Shown: positions 1 through 8,915 of the stretch, one piece after another
Position numbering within the stretch: position 1 is the first letter of the stretch
How the letters are laid out: the number at the start of each line of letters is the position of its first letter
Source: Acidobacteriota bacterium
Lineage (GTDB): Bacteria > Acidobacteriota > Blastocatellia > UBA7656
DNA: 55,823 nt
Reading direction: 5' to 3'
Assembly: GCA_040754075.1 (NCBI GenBank)
Contig: JBFMDH010000043.1
Span: forward strand, 1 to 55,823
The notes under the pieces: model-generated
The model's input: the letters and a program-made list of their open reading frames with translations, nothing else
Told to the model about the DNA's origin: nothing
Databases searched by the model: none
Made by a program: the position numbers and the translations under genes

Positions 1-58
1 AGTCCTTGAGGAGTTGGTCAATCAGGTCAATATTAATAGAAGAAGATTCTTTAGTCAT
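1..58 (-). CDS. IS256-family transposase, N-terminal fragment cut by window edge
   Basis: The minus strand reads ATG at 58-56 and then about 19 codons beginning MTKESSSINIDLIDQLLKD before the window ends. This opening, with an INIDLIDxLLKDY-like stretch, is typical of IS256-family transposases. A strong Shine-Dalgarno (GGAGG, complement of about 62-66) precedes the ATG. Directly upstream lies a sequence resembling an IS256-type terminal inverted repeat. The DDE catalytic part would lie outside the window, so intactness cannot be judged. Confidence 0.6.
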   Translation of the reverse strand, partial: MTKESSSINIDLIDQLLKD

Positions 59-127
59 AGTCCCTCCAATCGTAGAATAAAAACTCTACGGGTCTATGAC
101 CGTTTACACAAAATTTTTTACACCCTC
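1..127. mobile_element. End of an IS256-family insertion sequence
   Basis: Reading inward on the minus strand from about 127, the sequence GAGGGTGTAAAAAATTTT is followed by GTGTAAACGGTCATAGACCC. IS256-family ends typically carry such a GTGTAAA/TTTTGTGTAAAC-like inverted repeat shortly before the transposase start. The transposase start at 58 and its ribosome binding site lie just inside. The outer boundary near 127 is inferred from this resemblance, because the other terminal repeat and the target duplication are not in view. Confidence 0.55.
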
Positions 128-366
128 GCGCGTTCACTTGCCTATGTCATTTATTCGGAGAACCGCCTTCTCAAAGGTTGGGACTCTTAATCAAAATTGC
201 AATCAGCTGGATGGTAAGGAAAATTCCTGATTCTCTGCACATGGCTGCGGTTGAGTTGGTTATCGTGCTTACGAGAGTTAATGCTGGCGACTTTTTATTT
301 TTTCATCAGGCTCATTATTGAGCTACCTTGGTTTCGTATTTCTCCTAATATCCTGAGTCCCCCTGC

Positions 367-561
367 TTGGCGGCAAAGGACGATAAGGGAAAGCGCATCG
401 TCAGCGAAGGCAGAGTAACCCGAGTGTTTGAGAATGGCACGGAATATGGTTTCTTATTAAATGTTCCGGCTGATGCAAAGGCGCTTGATTTGAATTTCGC
501 CCTGCATAAAAGTCGTTGTGTGGAGTTTGTTGTAAAGCCTTTCAAACCATCGGTCAACTAA
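367..561 (+). CDS. Short hypothetical protein, probably a C-terminal gene remnant
   Basis: A 64-codon frame opens with TTG at 367, just after an in-frame stop at 346-348, and ends with TAA. The product contains VFENGTEYGFLLNVPADAKALD and closes with FVVKPFKP. This resembles the last beta strands of Ig-like secreted lipoproteins (DUF4352-like 'F-VPADAK-L-L-F' pattern), not a complete domain. There is no convincing ribosome binding site and no signal peptide. With an IS end some 240 bp upstream, the simplest reading is the 3' remnant of a disrupted gene. Family assignment is tentative. Confidence 0.3.
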   Translation: MAAKDDKGKRIVSEGRVTRVFENGTEYGFLLNVPADAKALDLNFALHKSRCVEFVVKPFKPSVN

Positions 562-1100
562 CCCACTATGTAAAGTGACTTGATGTCTGTACAGTGGATT
601 GACACACAACGCAATCGTTTATCCTCTCATCGCCTGCTTGCCGGTCTGATCCCGCATCATAAAAATGTCAATGCGCTTTATACCTCTCGCGTTACCCACG
701 TCAAGATAAGGATAGATTTCTGAAACCGAACAGGGTAAAAAAAACTTTCCCGGATTTTATTGCGCTATGGCGAGTAACTTTGTCGGAAGCTTCATCGAAT
801 GGTTGAAGGTTTTGTTCAGAAAGCGCCGGACGGAATCAATTTTTATCGGAATTCGATTTTACAGTGACCGATTAAAATGCCTCTGAGAATTTACATAAGC
901 GTTTTAATTGCAATTTATAGTCTTACGCCAACGCCAAGAGCCAATAGACAACTGTGAGGAGCAAAGTAAAAAATTTCCCCGATATTGCATCGCTCCAAAC
1001 GCAGTTTCCGTCTATCCTAATGACATTCAAATTCAGTAGCGCAGTGAATCTCCATTCGCCGAACCCGATACTAAAATTACCTGATAAGGAGAAAATTACA
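562..1100. other. Intergenic stretch, no gene seen
   Basis: About 540 bp with no supportable reading frame apart from the upstream extension of the Crp-like gene, which is rejected as translated sequence because of the ribosome binding site at 1086-1091. TTGACA near 599 could be a -35 box, but no good -10 is evident at the right distance. It probably holds the promoter region of the regulator at 1101. Confidence 0.4.
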
Positions 1101-1817
1101 GTGGAAAACCATTGCTTGCCCACCAACTTTGCAAACGGTAGCTCTGCTCAAAATAGTCACCCGCTCAGCAAAAAGCATCAAGCGATTGAACATTTATCCG
1201 CGCCGATGATTTATCCGCCAGGGGTTTTCTTGTTGCATCAAGGTTGGAAGCCTCAGATGGTTCATTTCATCGAAGACGGTTTGGTCAAACTGGTTTATAC
1301 GAATGAAGAAGGTGCAGAGATGATTGTGGGGTTGCGCTCAACCGGTAGCGTGTTAGGGGTTGCTGCGGCTATCCAAAACCAGCCGGTTCCTCTTGCTGCC
1401 GTCACCTTGCAGCCTTCGCAAATCAGAAGCCTTCCCGCTCACACCTTAGTGAAGTTGTTACAGACTGACCTTGAGTTCGCTTTTCAGATTCAGCAATCGG
1501 AAAGCACGGAATATTACTCCTTGGTCAGTCGCTTTGCGCAGCAGAAATTTGGCGAAGCAAAACAGCAATTGGAAAACCTGCTGTGGCAGATTATTTCGAT
1601 CATGGGATTGGACGCCTCGCAAAACGATCTGAAACTACAACTGCCATTAAAATATTATGAATTAGCGCGGTTGATTGATATTGAGCCTTCTTATGTCTGC
1701 AAATTAATAAAAGATTTGGAGCGAGAAGGAATTGTGAAACGGAAAAACGGTTGGCTGATTCTTACTAATCCGCAAAAGCTCCAGCGCTTAAATAATTTTT
1801 CAACGTTTTGGATTTAA
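1101..1817 (+). CDS. Crp/Fnr-family transcriptional regulator
   Basis: The product is a 238-residue cyclic-nucleotide-binding-fold regulator. The N-terminal half (about residues 30-140) carries a cupin-like sensor with PPGVFLLHQGWKP and FIEDGLVKLVY, the usual 'G-x-x-L-F-x-x-G' beginnings of a cNMP_binding domain. The C-terminal part (about 160-225) is a Crp-type winged helix, with ELARLIDIEPSYVCKLIKDL as recognition helix and EGIVKRKNGWLIL as wing. There is no N-terminal cysteine cluster, so an oxygen-sensing Fe-S Fnr is unlikely. The frame is open back to 954, but AAGGAG at 1086-1091 sits 9 nt before GTG at 1101, and this start gives the normal family length. The ligand and regulon are unknown. 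Confidence 0.85.
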   Translation: MENHCLPTNFANGSSAQNSHPLSKKHQAIEHLSAPMIYPPGVFLLHQGWKPQMVHFIEDGLVKLVYTNEEGAEMIVGLRSTGSVLGVAAAIQNQPVPLAAVTLQPSQIRSLPAHTLVKLLQTDLEFAFQIQQSESTEYYSLVSRFAQQKFGEAKQQLENLLWQIISIMGLDASQNDLKLQLPLKYYELARLIDIEPSYVCKLIKDLEREGIVKRKNGWLILTNPQKLQRLNNFSTFWI

Positions 1818-1852
1818 CGACAATCATACACCGCACAACAGAACTGCTTAGG

Positions 1853-2032
1853 TCAACTTTCCGCTTTGCGGTCGGTGGCGCGGCGCGTCTGTTTGCGGCG
1901 TTCGCCGGTGCGGGTCGAAAGCACCCCTTTTTCGGTGGCGCGTTCGGCGTCGCGGCGGTCTTTGCCTTTGCGACGCGGTTTGTCTTTGCGGCGGTCTTTG
2001 CCGTTGGTGGCGGCGAATTTATTTGTGCTCAT
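1853..2032 (-). CDS. Small, highly basic hypothetical protein
   Basis: A 59-codon minus-strand frame starts MSTNKFAATNGKDRRKDKP and continues with repeated RRK/KDRR units. It is very rich in Arg and Lys and would be an unstructured nucleic-acid-binding tail-like protein. It lies about 100 bp downstream of the HU gene on the same strand, so the two could be co-transcribed. The DNA has an internal repeat (GGCGGTCTTTGCC-like) that underlies the charged repeats. No strong ribosome binding site is visible, and a longer start at 2104 is possible. It could also be a spurious frame in GC-rich repeats. Confidence 0.35.
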   Translation of the reverse strand: MSTNKFAATNGKDRRKDKPRRKGKDRRDAERATEKGVLSTRTGERRKQTRRATDRKAES

Positions 2033-2133
2033 GAGCGATGTGGGTTGAAGCAAGTGAGTCGGAATAGACAAACAGAGTGACGAACAATCATTTTTATACA
2101 GCAATCATCATTCATCACTCTGTAACATTCAGG

Positions 2134-2577
2134 TTAAGCTTGTGAGGCTGAGGATTCACCGTCGCCGCCAGCCGGTTCCGGTGCGGTGTCATTTGCAGGT
2201 GCCACTTCGGCGATGGATTCAGTGGTCGCGTTGATGGTTTCGGGAGTCGGTGCGCCGGGTAGCTGTTCTATATCGGTATCGCCATCGGTATCGCCGTCAG
2301 TGAAAAATTCCTTGAGTTCTTTGCCGGGTTTGAAATACGGAACCCGCTTTGCCGGAACATCAACCGGCGCGCCGGTTTTCGGATTGCGCCCGCGACGTGG
2401 TCCGCGTTCGCGTGTACGAAAACTGCCAAACCCCCGCAACTCAACTTTGTCGCCTCGGTGTAATGCGCTGATTATCGAAGAAAAAACGGTTTCGACAATC
2501 ACTTCAGCATCGCGCTTGTTCAACTCCGAAGCGCGCGCTACTTCTTCAACTAATTCTGCTTTGGTCATTGTTTTCAT
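2134..2577 (-). CDS. HU/IHF-family DNA-binding protein with acidic C-terminal tail
   Basis: This is a nucleoid protein of the HU/IHF fold that bends DNA as a dimer. Residues 1-95 hold the complete family signature: MTKAELVEEVARASELNKRD, the dimer helices, GFGSFRTRERGPRRGRNPKTG (the conserved GFG-F-x-R arm region) and PYFKPGKELKEF. The C-terminal ~50 residues form an acidic, Ala/Pro/Thr-rich low-complexity tail with a GDTDGDTD duplication, which is not part of classic HU. The family is normally about 90-100 residues, so the tail is an extension. The start at 2577 is chosen because it sits right before the conserved helix; an upstream ATG at 2601 would add eight residues. Divergent from the M16 operon at 2827. 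Confidence 0.9.
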   Translation of the reverse strand: MKTMTKAELVEEVARASELNKRDAEVIVETVFSSIISALHRGDKVELRGFGSFRTRERGPRRGRNPKTGAPVDVPAKRVPYFKPGKELKEFFTDGDTDGDTDIEQLPGAPTPETINATTESIAEVAPANDTAPEPAGGDGESSASQA

Positions 2578-2826
2578 ATCGTTTTCACCCGCCCGTTGCA
2601 ATCAAGTCACCCTTGGCGCTTGATTATTTTTCTGGTGTTTTGCTTGAGTTCTACTTTAGAAATCTTTTTGAACTGCTCAAGTATCTACAGCAAAAGGCTT
2701 AAAATCAAGTAGGAATCTACATTTCAGCGAATCGAAAACGGGGATAAGTTTGACACTCCTTCTTGGCGACCTCTACAATTTTTTTTCGCCAGGAAAAAAA
2801 AGATTTTCTGATTAGTGAATGAATTT

Positions 2827-4152
2827 ATGACCCTATCAAAACCACAATTGCAATCCTTTTTAACTCGCGGCGTGCAAAAACACCGGCTCGCAAACGGGTT
2901 GACTGTCATCACCAAAGAGCAACACGATAAACCCATCGTCGCGTCAATCATCTGGTATCGCGTCGGTTCGCGTAACGAAGAACTCGGACAAACCGGCAAA
3001 TCGCATTTCCTCGAACACATGCTTTTTAAAGGCACAGACCGATTCGGCAAAGGGCAGATTGATCTGCTGACGCTGCAAAACGGTGGCGCGAACAATGCCT
3101 TCACCTGGCTCGATTTTACCGCTTACTATTTCACCTTCGCCTCAGACCGCTGGGCAATCGCTCTGGAAATCGAAGCCAATCGCATGCGCAACACCACCTT
3201 TGCACAGGAAGAGTTTGCATCCGAAAAACAGGTCGTCGAAGAAGAATTGCGCATCGGGCTGGATGGTCCCTGGGAAGTTCTGGAAAACGAAGTCTGGGCG
3301 ACCGCCTTTCGTCAACACCCTTATCACTGGCCCACCGTCGGCTGGCTCGATGACCTGGAAGCGGCTACCGCAGCCGATATGAAGGCTTACTATGATAAAT
3401 GGTATCATCCGCATAATGCGACGCTGGTACTGGTCGGCGATTTCAACACCGATGAAATCATGCCGCGAGTTGAAGAGTTATTCGGCACCATCCCGGCAGG
3501 TACGGAAGTCAAACCCCTGCACATCGCCGAACCCGCGCAAAAAGGTGAAAAGCGCGTCCTGGTTAAAAAAGAGACGCCGGTTGAACGCTTGCTCATCGGC
3601 TTTCATGCGCCGGCGGTCGGCGATGACGACGCCTATGTGATGCACATCCTTGATACGCTGTTATCAACTGGAAAAACCTCGCGATTTTATAAACGACTGG
3701 TTGAACACGACCAGTCCGTGGCATCCATCAGCGCCAGCTTTCACGACCACATTGACCCCTCACTCTTCTATATTCAGGCGGAACTCAAACCGGGCTTTAA
3801 ACTCGAAGATGTCGAGCGCGCCATCTATGAAGAGCTTGAGCGATTAAAAAACGAACCGCTCGATGATGCCGAGTTGGTAAAAGCCAAACGTCAGATTGAA
3901 GCCGATTTGGTACTCAGCAATGAACAGCCTTTGCAACAGGCGATTTTGCTCGGGCAATATGAAACCATCGCATTTTCCGAACGCATTCCCGAAAGTTCAC
4001 GCGGATTCAACTATCTCGATTCGATGATTGAAAAGACCGCCGCCGTGACCCTTGCAGATGTGGCGCGGGTCGCCAAGAAATATTTTACCCGGGATAATCG
4101 CACTGTCGGTTATTTGATTAACGAAGATGCAGGAGGCGCAACCAATGACTAA
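2827..4152 (+). CDS. M16-family zinc metallopeptidase, catalytic subunit
   Basis: A pitrilysin/processing-peptidase-like protein of about 441 residues. The inverted zinc motif HxxEH is seen in SHFLEHMLFKG (about residue 60), with the distal glutamate supplied by the VVEEELRIG region about 75 residues later. The C-terminal M16_C domain includes WYHPHNATLVLVGDF. No clear signal peptide is seen. GTG at 2815, four codons upstream, is an alternative start; neither has a clear ribosome binding site. The stop overlaps the start of the next M16 gene by 8 nt, so the two are translationally coupled and very likely form the A/B heterodimer typical of bacterial two-gene M16 systems. The substrate is unknown. 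Confidence 0.9.
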   Translation: MTLSKPQLQSFLTRGVQKHRLANGLTVITKEQHDKPIVASIIWYRVGSRNEELGQTGKSHFLEHMLFKGTDRFGKGQIDLLTLQNGGANNAFTWLDFTAYYFTFASDRWAIALEIEANRMRNTTFAQEEFASEKQVVEEELRIGLDGPWEVLENEVWATAFRQHPYHWPTVGWLDDLEAATAADMKAYYDKWYHPHNATLVLVGDFNTDEIMPRVEELFGTIPAGTEVKPLHIAEPAQKGEKRVLVKKETPVERLLIGFHAPAVGDDDAYVMHILDTLLSTGKTSRFYKRLVEHDQSVASISASFHDHIDPSLFYIQAELKPGFKLEDVERAIYEELERLKNEPLDDAELVKAKRQIEADLVLSNEQPLQQAILLGQYETIAFSERIPESSRGFNYLDSMIEKTAAVTLADVARVAKKYFTRDNRTVGYLINEDAGGATND

Positions 4153-5443
4153 TCGAACAGTTGAACCGCAAATTGAAGTCGAGCGCGTTGAACTGGCGAA
4201 CGGTTTAACCCTGTTGCTTTCGGAAAATCATTCGACACCCTCGGTCGCTTTTTACGCAGTGGTTTTAACCGGCGCGCGTTTTGAACCGGATGAACAGGCG
4301 GGACTTGCCTCGCTTGTCGGCGAACTCATTGACGAAGGCACGACCACACGCAGTTCACAACAAATCGCTGAAGCGATGGAATCCGTAGGGGCGCGTTTTA
4401 GAAGCTATGGCAATTATCAAACCAGTGGCGTACAGGCGGCTTTGCTTGCCAAAGATTTGCCGCTGGTACTGGAAATCGCCGCCGACGTGTTGATGAATGC
4501 GAGCTTTCCCGAAGACCAGTTTCAATTGCATGTTTCGCGCCGGCTGGCGCAAATCAAAAGCCGTTTGGATGTGCCGCGCACACAGGCTTCCGATGTGTTC
4601 AACGAAATCGTTTTCGCAGGTCACCCGCAACATAAACCGGCAATCGGTTATGAAGCGACCATCAAAAATATCAAGCGCGAAGATTTAATCGCTTTTTATC
4701 GCCGCCATTTTGTGCCCAATAACACGACGCTTGCCATCGTCGGCGATTTTGATAAAGCCCAGGTGCGTGAACAAATCGAACGCTTGTTTGGCAAGTGGGA
4801 ACGCGATGCCAATTTCGCGCGACCCGTGGTGCCGACGCTTACGAGACAACCTGAGCCGAAAGATAAATTTGTTCAGGCGCCAAAAGAGCAGGTCAATATT
4901 TTCATTGGTCATCTCGGCGTTGACCGCAAAAACCCCGATTTTTACGCGCTTCTGGTGATGGATACGATTCTCGGTTCAAGCCCCGGCTTTACCTCGCGCA
5001 TTCCGCGCATTTTGCGCGATGAACAGGGGCTTGCCTACACCACGTTTGCCAACATGACCTCGAGCGCGGGGCTTGATGCGGGGCGTTTCATCGCTTACAT
5101 CGGCACCTCGCCCGCTAATCTCAAACAGGCGTTGCAGGGGCTTCGCACAGAGGTGCGACGCATGACGACCGAACCGGTGACCGAAAGTGAAATCGAATCG
5201 GCGAAGGCCTATTTGACCGGCAATTTTGTTTTTGATTTTCAAACCAACGCCCAGGTCGCGGAGTTTTTAATTGAAGCCGGGTTGTATGACCTGGGTTTCG
5301 ATTATTTGAAAACCTACCCTGAAAAGATTCGCGCCGTGACCATTGATGAAGTCAGCCGCGTTGCGAAAAAATATCTTGCGCCTGACGCTTTGACGACCGT
5401 GGTTGTCGGCCCGGTTGATGAGTTGGGCAATTTATTGGTGTGA
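4145..5443 (+). CDS. M16-family peptidase-like protein, non-catalytic partner subunit
   Basis: A 432-residue M16 paralogue of the upstream gene. It retains the fold (VERVELANGLTLLLSENHST, IVGDFDKAQVREQIERLFG and a C-terminal M16_C domain), but the HxxEH zinc site is replaced by a sequence around LASLVGELIDEG that lacks both histidines. It should therefore not be catalytic. This is the usual division of labour in paired M16 genes, where the second subunit supplies the conserved Arg/Tyr for substrate binding. Start choice: AGGAGG at 4130-4135, inside the upstream gene, sits 9 nt before ATG 4145; an in-frame ATG at 4127 lacks such a site. An 8-nt overlap with the upstream stop implies coupling. 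Confidence 0.9.
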   Translation: MTNRTVEPQIEVERVELANGLTLLLSENHSTPSVAFYAVVLTGARFEPDEQAGLASLVGELIDEGTTTRSSQQIAEAMESVGARFRSYGNYQTSGVQAALLAKDLPLVLEIAADVLMNASFPEDQFQLHVSRRLAQIKSRLDVPRTQASDVFNEIVFAGHPQHKPAIGYEATIKNIKREDLIAFYRRHFVPNNTTLAIVGDFDKAQVREQIERLFGKWERDANFARPVVPTLTRQPEPKDKFVQAPKEQVNIFIGHLGVDRKNPDFYALLVMDTILGSSPGFTSRIPRILRDEQGLAYTTFANMTSSAGLDAGRFIAYIGTSPANLKQALQGLRTEVRRMTTEPVTESEIESAKAYLTGNFVFDFQTNAQVAEFLIEAGLYDLGFDYLKTYPEKIRAVTIDEVSRVAKKYLAPDALTTVVVGPVDELGNLLV

Positions 5444-5480
5444 AGCGTACCGGGAAAAATTGTTCCCGATAGCGAGCGAA

Positions 5481-6611
5481 ATGCGATTTTCCGCTATTTA
5501 TATTTTCTGTTTCGTCTTTGCAGTTTTTGGCGCAATAGCCGGAGCGGGTTCAGTCTCCGGCGCGTCTCATCTCGAAGAGCCTGTTTCCGTTGAACCCTGG
5601 CAGGAAGCCGACGCCCTGTTTAAAACAGATTCGCGCTGGCTCGGCGGTGATGATGCCTATTCTGTCGATTTAGGCAAAGGGCGCGTGCTCTGGCTGTTTG
5701 CCGATAGTTTCATTGCCAGGGATAATTCCGGTTTGCGGCGCAACGCCAGGCTCATCCGCAACAGCGTAGCCATTCAGCAAGGATATAACCCAGCCTCTGC
5801 CTCCATAAAATTTTACTGGAATAAAGAGAATCAAAACCCGCAGTCATTTTTTGCGGACTCCGCGACTTCATGGTATTGGCCCGGACAGGGCATCAAACTG
5901 GGCAATCGTTTATTGATTTTTTTAATGAAGGTTCGTCAAACCGGCAGCGGTCTGGGATTCGCGCTGGTTGGTTGGGATGCGCTGATGGTTGATAACCCCG
6001 ATGCGTCACCTGACAGATGGAAAATGCGACGGCTTGAGGTTGCCGAAAACCCCTTCAAGGTCATCATTGGCTCGGCAGGGGTCTTACAAAATGGAGCGTA
6101 TCTTTATACCTTGAGCGCGCGTGAGGCTCCCGACCACAAGGTTTATTTGATTCGCTGGTCACTTGCTCAGGCAAAGCGGGGACAACTCTCTGACCCGCAA
6201 TGGTGGACAGGCGGGCTCACCGGTTGGGTGCGGCAATCAAGGCTCAAGCAAGAACCGGAAGCGGTCTTTTCGGATGGGCAAACCGAGTTCACCGTACACT
6301 TTGAACCGCGATTGAAAAAATTTCTGCAAATTCAGACCATCGGTTTTGGGGCAAGCGAGTTAGCCTTGCGTTTAGCGGATAAATTAACCGGGCAATGGTC
6401 GGCTTTAAATAAATTCTACAGACCCGAAGAAACGCGGCGCGCCGATGCCTTGATTTATGCGGGCAAAGCCCATCCCGAATTATCCGGAGCCGATTTGGTT
6501 TTAACTTATGTGGTCAACAGCAAAGATTTTGGCACGCTGGTGAATGATCAAAATTTATATTATCCGAAATTTTTGAAGTGTCGAATAAATGGCCCAGCAA
6601 ACCGAATGTAA
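5481..6611 (+). CDS. Exported DUF4185-like (beta-propeller) protein
   Basis: A 376-residue protein with an N-terminal signal-like segment (MRFSAIYIFCFVFAVFGAIA). It is followed by motifs such as DSRWLGGDDAYSVDLG, RVLWLFADSFIA, RNSVAIQQGYNP and WYWPGQGIKLGNRLLIFL, which recall DUF4185/DUF5005-type five-bladed propellers related to glycoside hydrolase clans. Catalytic function cannot be established. The frame is open upstream to 5403 and overlaps the preceding gene, but ATG 5481 starts the signal peptide and is preferred. It directly follows the M16 pair and precedes an M28 peptidase, so it may belong to the same exported-hydrolase operon. Its final residues (after about 6560) do not look conserved. 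Confidence 0.65.
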   Translation: MRFSAIYIFCFVFAVFGAIAGAGSVSGASHLEEPVSVEPWQEADALFKTDSRWLGGDDAYSVDLGKGRVLWLFADSFIARDNSGLRRNARLIRNSVAIQQGYNPASASIKFYWNKENQNPQSFFADSATSWYWPGQGIKLGNRLLIFLMKVRQTGSGLGFALVGWDALMVDNPDASPDRWKMRRLEVAENPFKVIIGSAGVLQNGAYLYTLSAREAPDHKVYLIRWSLAQAKRGQLSDPQWWTGGLTGWVRQSRLKQEPEAVFSDGQTEFTVHFEPRLKKFLQIQTIGFGASELALRLADKLTGQWSALNKFYRPEETRRADALIYAGKAHPELSGADLVLTYVVNSKDFGTLVNDQNLYYPKFLKCRINGPANRM

Positions 6612-6627
6612 ATGATGAGGAGTTTCA

Positions 6628-8229
6628 GTGAGACAATATTTTTCTTTTCATAAATGGTTGGCGATTGTCGCTATCCTTTCAATTACCGCGACCGCGCAAA
6701 GCGTAAAAATGCCGTTGCCGCCAACCGAGGCGACCAACAGCATCACCGCCATCGAACTCAAAAAACATTTGAGTTTTATCGCGTCGGACGAACTCGGCGG
6801 GCGTTACACGTTCAGTCAAGGCAATCGCCTTGCGGCGCGTTACCTTGCCGCGCATCTGGCTTCGTATGGCTATCAAGGCGCAGGAAAGAACGGGTCTTTT
6901 CTGCAACCTGTGCCACTCGGTTATCGCAAAGTCGAAGAAGACAAAACCGCGATGACCTTTGAAGCCGCAGGCGCAAAAAAGGTTTTGAAATACGGCGATG
7001 ATTTTCTTTCCGATAATCCTGAAAATGCCGACATCAAAGGCGAACTGGTGTTTGTCGGCTACGGTATTTCATCGCCTGACCATAAACATGATGATTACGC
7101 GGGAATCGATGCCAAAGGCAAAATCATCGTCGCGGTGACCGGCGCGCCGAAATCAATTAATCCATCGTTGCTCAACGAAGATGAAGTCGGCGAACGATCT
7201 GCCATCAAACACGGCGCAATCGGCGCGATTTTAATGCCGCCGTCCGAACAACTTGCGATGTGGGGTTATTTGAAAAGTATTGCGGCAAGCGAACAACTGG
7301 GCATTGTAGAGAAATCGAAAAAGCCGTTTCCGAAAGTCTATGCGGGAATCAATCTGGTGAAAACCATTGCGGCGATGCTTGGCGTTGAGCATTCCCTTTT
7401 GCTTGACCCAAAGAGCCGCGATGTTAAGCCCGCCAAACTGCAAGCCGCTGTTGAACTCAAAATGAACGTGACCATTAAAGACGCGCCGCCCGCGCAAAAC
7501 GTGGTTGCAACGCTTGAAGGCACGGACGCCAAACTCAAAGATGAGTATGTTGTCATCAGCGCGCACCTCGACCATCTGGAAACCGTAGAAGAGGGCAAAG
7601 TGTTTAACGGCGCGGATGATGACGGGTCAGGAATCGTGTCGGTTCTTGAAATCGCCCAGGCGCTTGCCGAGGCGCGACCTAAACGGTCGATTCTCGTGGT
7701 CTTTCACACCGGCGAAGAGTTGGGGCTTTTCGGTTCCGAATACCTTGCCGATTATGAACCGGTGATTCCGCTGAGTAAACTGGTCACGAATTTGAATATC
7801 GATATGGTCGGTCGCAGCCGTCGCGCAGGTGACACGGATGCGCGCAATAAAGAACTCACCGATAAAAATTCCATCTACATCATTGGCGCGGATAAACTTT
7901 CGACCGAGCTGCATAAATTGAATGAGCAGACCAACGCCGATACGGTACGCCTGCGTTTTGATTATCTGTACAACGATGAAAATCATCCGCAACGGTTTTA
8001 CTACCGCTCAGACCACTACAACTACGCCAAGCACGGCATTCCGATTATCTTTTTCTTCACAGGCGTACACGAGGATTACCATCAACTCACGGATGATGTC
8101 GAAAAGATTGATTTCGAGAAGATGGAACGCATCGGTCGCATGATTTTCGCGCTCGCCTGGCGGGTTGCCAATCTCGACCACCGTCTGGTTGTTGATAAAC
8201 GCGGCGCGACTGGCGTATCGGCACAGTAA
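6628..8229 (+). CDS. Secreted M28-family zinc aminopeptidase with PA domain
   Basis: A 533-residue peptidase starting with GTG, preceded by GAGGAG five nt upstream. A signal peptide covers residues 1 to about 24. A protease-associated insert lies at about 120-260 (GELVFVGYGISSPDHKHDDY, GKIIVAVTG). The M28 catalytic core follows, with its metal ligands in order: HLDHL (His), GADDDGSG (bridging Asp), HTGEELGLFGSEYL (catalytic Glu and ligand Glu), NLNIDMVGR (Asp) and HEDYHQLTDD (His). These ligands are all present, so it should be an active co-catalytic two-zinc exopeptidase working outside the cytoplasm. It lies 16 bp after the DUF4185-like gene and probably shares its transcript. Confidence 0.92.
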   Translation: MRQYFSFHKWLAIVAILSITATAQSVKMPLPPTEATNSITAIELKKHLSFIASDELGGRYTFSQGNRLAARYLAAHLASYGYQGAGKNGSFLQPVPLGYRKVEEDKTAMTFEAAGAKKVLKYGDDFLSDNPENADIKGELVFVGYGISSPDHKHDDYAGIDAKGKIIVAVTGAPKSINPSLLNEDEVGERSAIKHGAIGAILMPPSEQLAMWGYLKSIAASEQLGIVEKSKKPFPKVYAGINLVKTIAAMLGVEHSLLLDPKSRDVKPAKLQAAVELKMNVTIKDAPPAQNVVATLEGTDAKLKDEYVVISAHLDHLETVEEGKVFNGADDDGSGIVSVLEIAQALAEARPKRSILVVFHTGEELGLFGSEYLADYEPVIPLSKLVTNLNIDMVGRSRRAGDTDARNKELTDKNSIYIIGADKLSTELHKLNEQTNADTVRLRFDYLYNDENHPQRFYYRSDHYNYAKHGIPIIFFFTGVHEDYHQLTDDVEKIDFEKMERIGRMIFALAWRVANLDHRLVVDKRGATGVSAQ

Positions 8230-8416
8230 GTTAAAACAATCGCGGTACAAGATAACTCTATAATCAGTATCGTCCGGGTGAGCGGGCGGTACTGACTTTC
8301 ATCAAACCTTCTGCAACACAAATCCGACAGTTGATTAAATTTTGCTGCATTCCATCTTCACTATTTCTTCGCTAAATCCTTGCAATTGTGAATCGCGCTG
8401 ACTGGCATCACGGTTG

Positions 8417-8449
8417 CTCTTAGGATAGATAAAGATTTCATCCTAAGGG
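8417..8449 (+). promoter_or_regulatory. Hairpin overlapping the ribosome binding site of the next gene
   Basis: CTCTTAGGAT at 8417-8426 can pair with ATCCTAAGGG at 8440-8449, with a 13-nt loop. The 3' arm runs into the purine-rich AAGGGGGAG Shine-Dalgarno before ATG 8458. Pairing would hide part of this site, so it could act as a translational control or as an operator palindrome. Seen directly; its function is inferred. Confidence 0.35.
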
Positions 8450-8457
8450 GGAGCCAA

Positions 8458-8904
8458 ATGAAAATACAACTGATTTCTTCATTGATGGTTTTTCTGCTGT
8501 TCTTCGTCAACGTGCAAAGCCTGCTTGCGGCAAATCGTCAGGCAGAAGACGAAGTAAAAGCGCGGGCTTCACAGGCGCTCGCGAAAGATCGCGAAGTGAG
8601 TGTGAAACTGAAATCCTCAGTTCAATACAAAGGCAAAGTGGTTGAAGTTTTGCAGGATACCTTCACCTTGCAAACTTCGGGGGCGGGACTTACGCACACC
8701 ATCAATTACGCAGATGTCGCGTCAATCAAAGTGCAAAGCGGGTTTGCCAGCGGCTTGGGAAAATTCGGCAAAGGATTAGCCTTTCTGTTCGGGACAAAAA
8801 CCGGATTGGTTTTAATTAGCGCATCTTTAACGGTGGCGCGAATTATCTATGTGAACAACCAGTACAAACGGCACAAAAACATCGGTCTGACGCGGGTAGA
8901 GTGA
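8458..8904 (+). CDS. Small exported protein with an Sm-like beta domain
   Basis: A 148-residue protein with a clear signal peptide (about residues 1-24, ending LLAAN). Residues 45-90 read VSVKLKSSVQYKGKVVEVLQ, then DTFTLQT and INYADVASIKVQ. This 'L-x-G-x-V-x-x-V-x-x-D-x-F-x-L-x-D-V' pattern is seen in many small acidobacterial secreted proteins and resembles a short SH3/Sm-like barrel. A hydrophobic segment (about 115-130) may anchor it. A strong GGGGGAG ribosome binding site precedes the ATG. It is followed within 12 nt by another exported protein gene. The biochemical role is unknown. Confidence 0.7.
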   Translation: MKIQLISSLMVFLLFFVNVQSLLAANRQAEDEVKARASQALAKDREVSVKLKSSVQYKGKVVEVLQDTFTLQTSGAGLTHTINYADVASIKVQSGFASGLGKFGKGLAFLFGTKTGLVLISASLTVARIIYVNNQYKRHKNIGLTRVE

Positions 8905-8915
8905 CAGGAGGAGTT

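Noticed and set aside
5403-5480. Upstream start for the DUF4185-like gene
   Set aside because: It overlaps the M16 gene in another frame and lacks a ribosome binding site; ATG 5481 begins a proper signal peptide.
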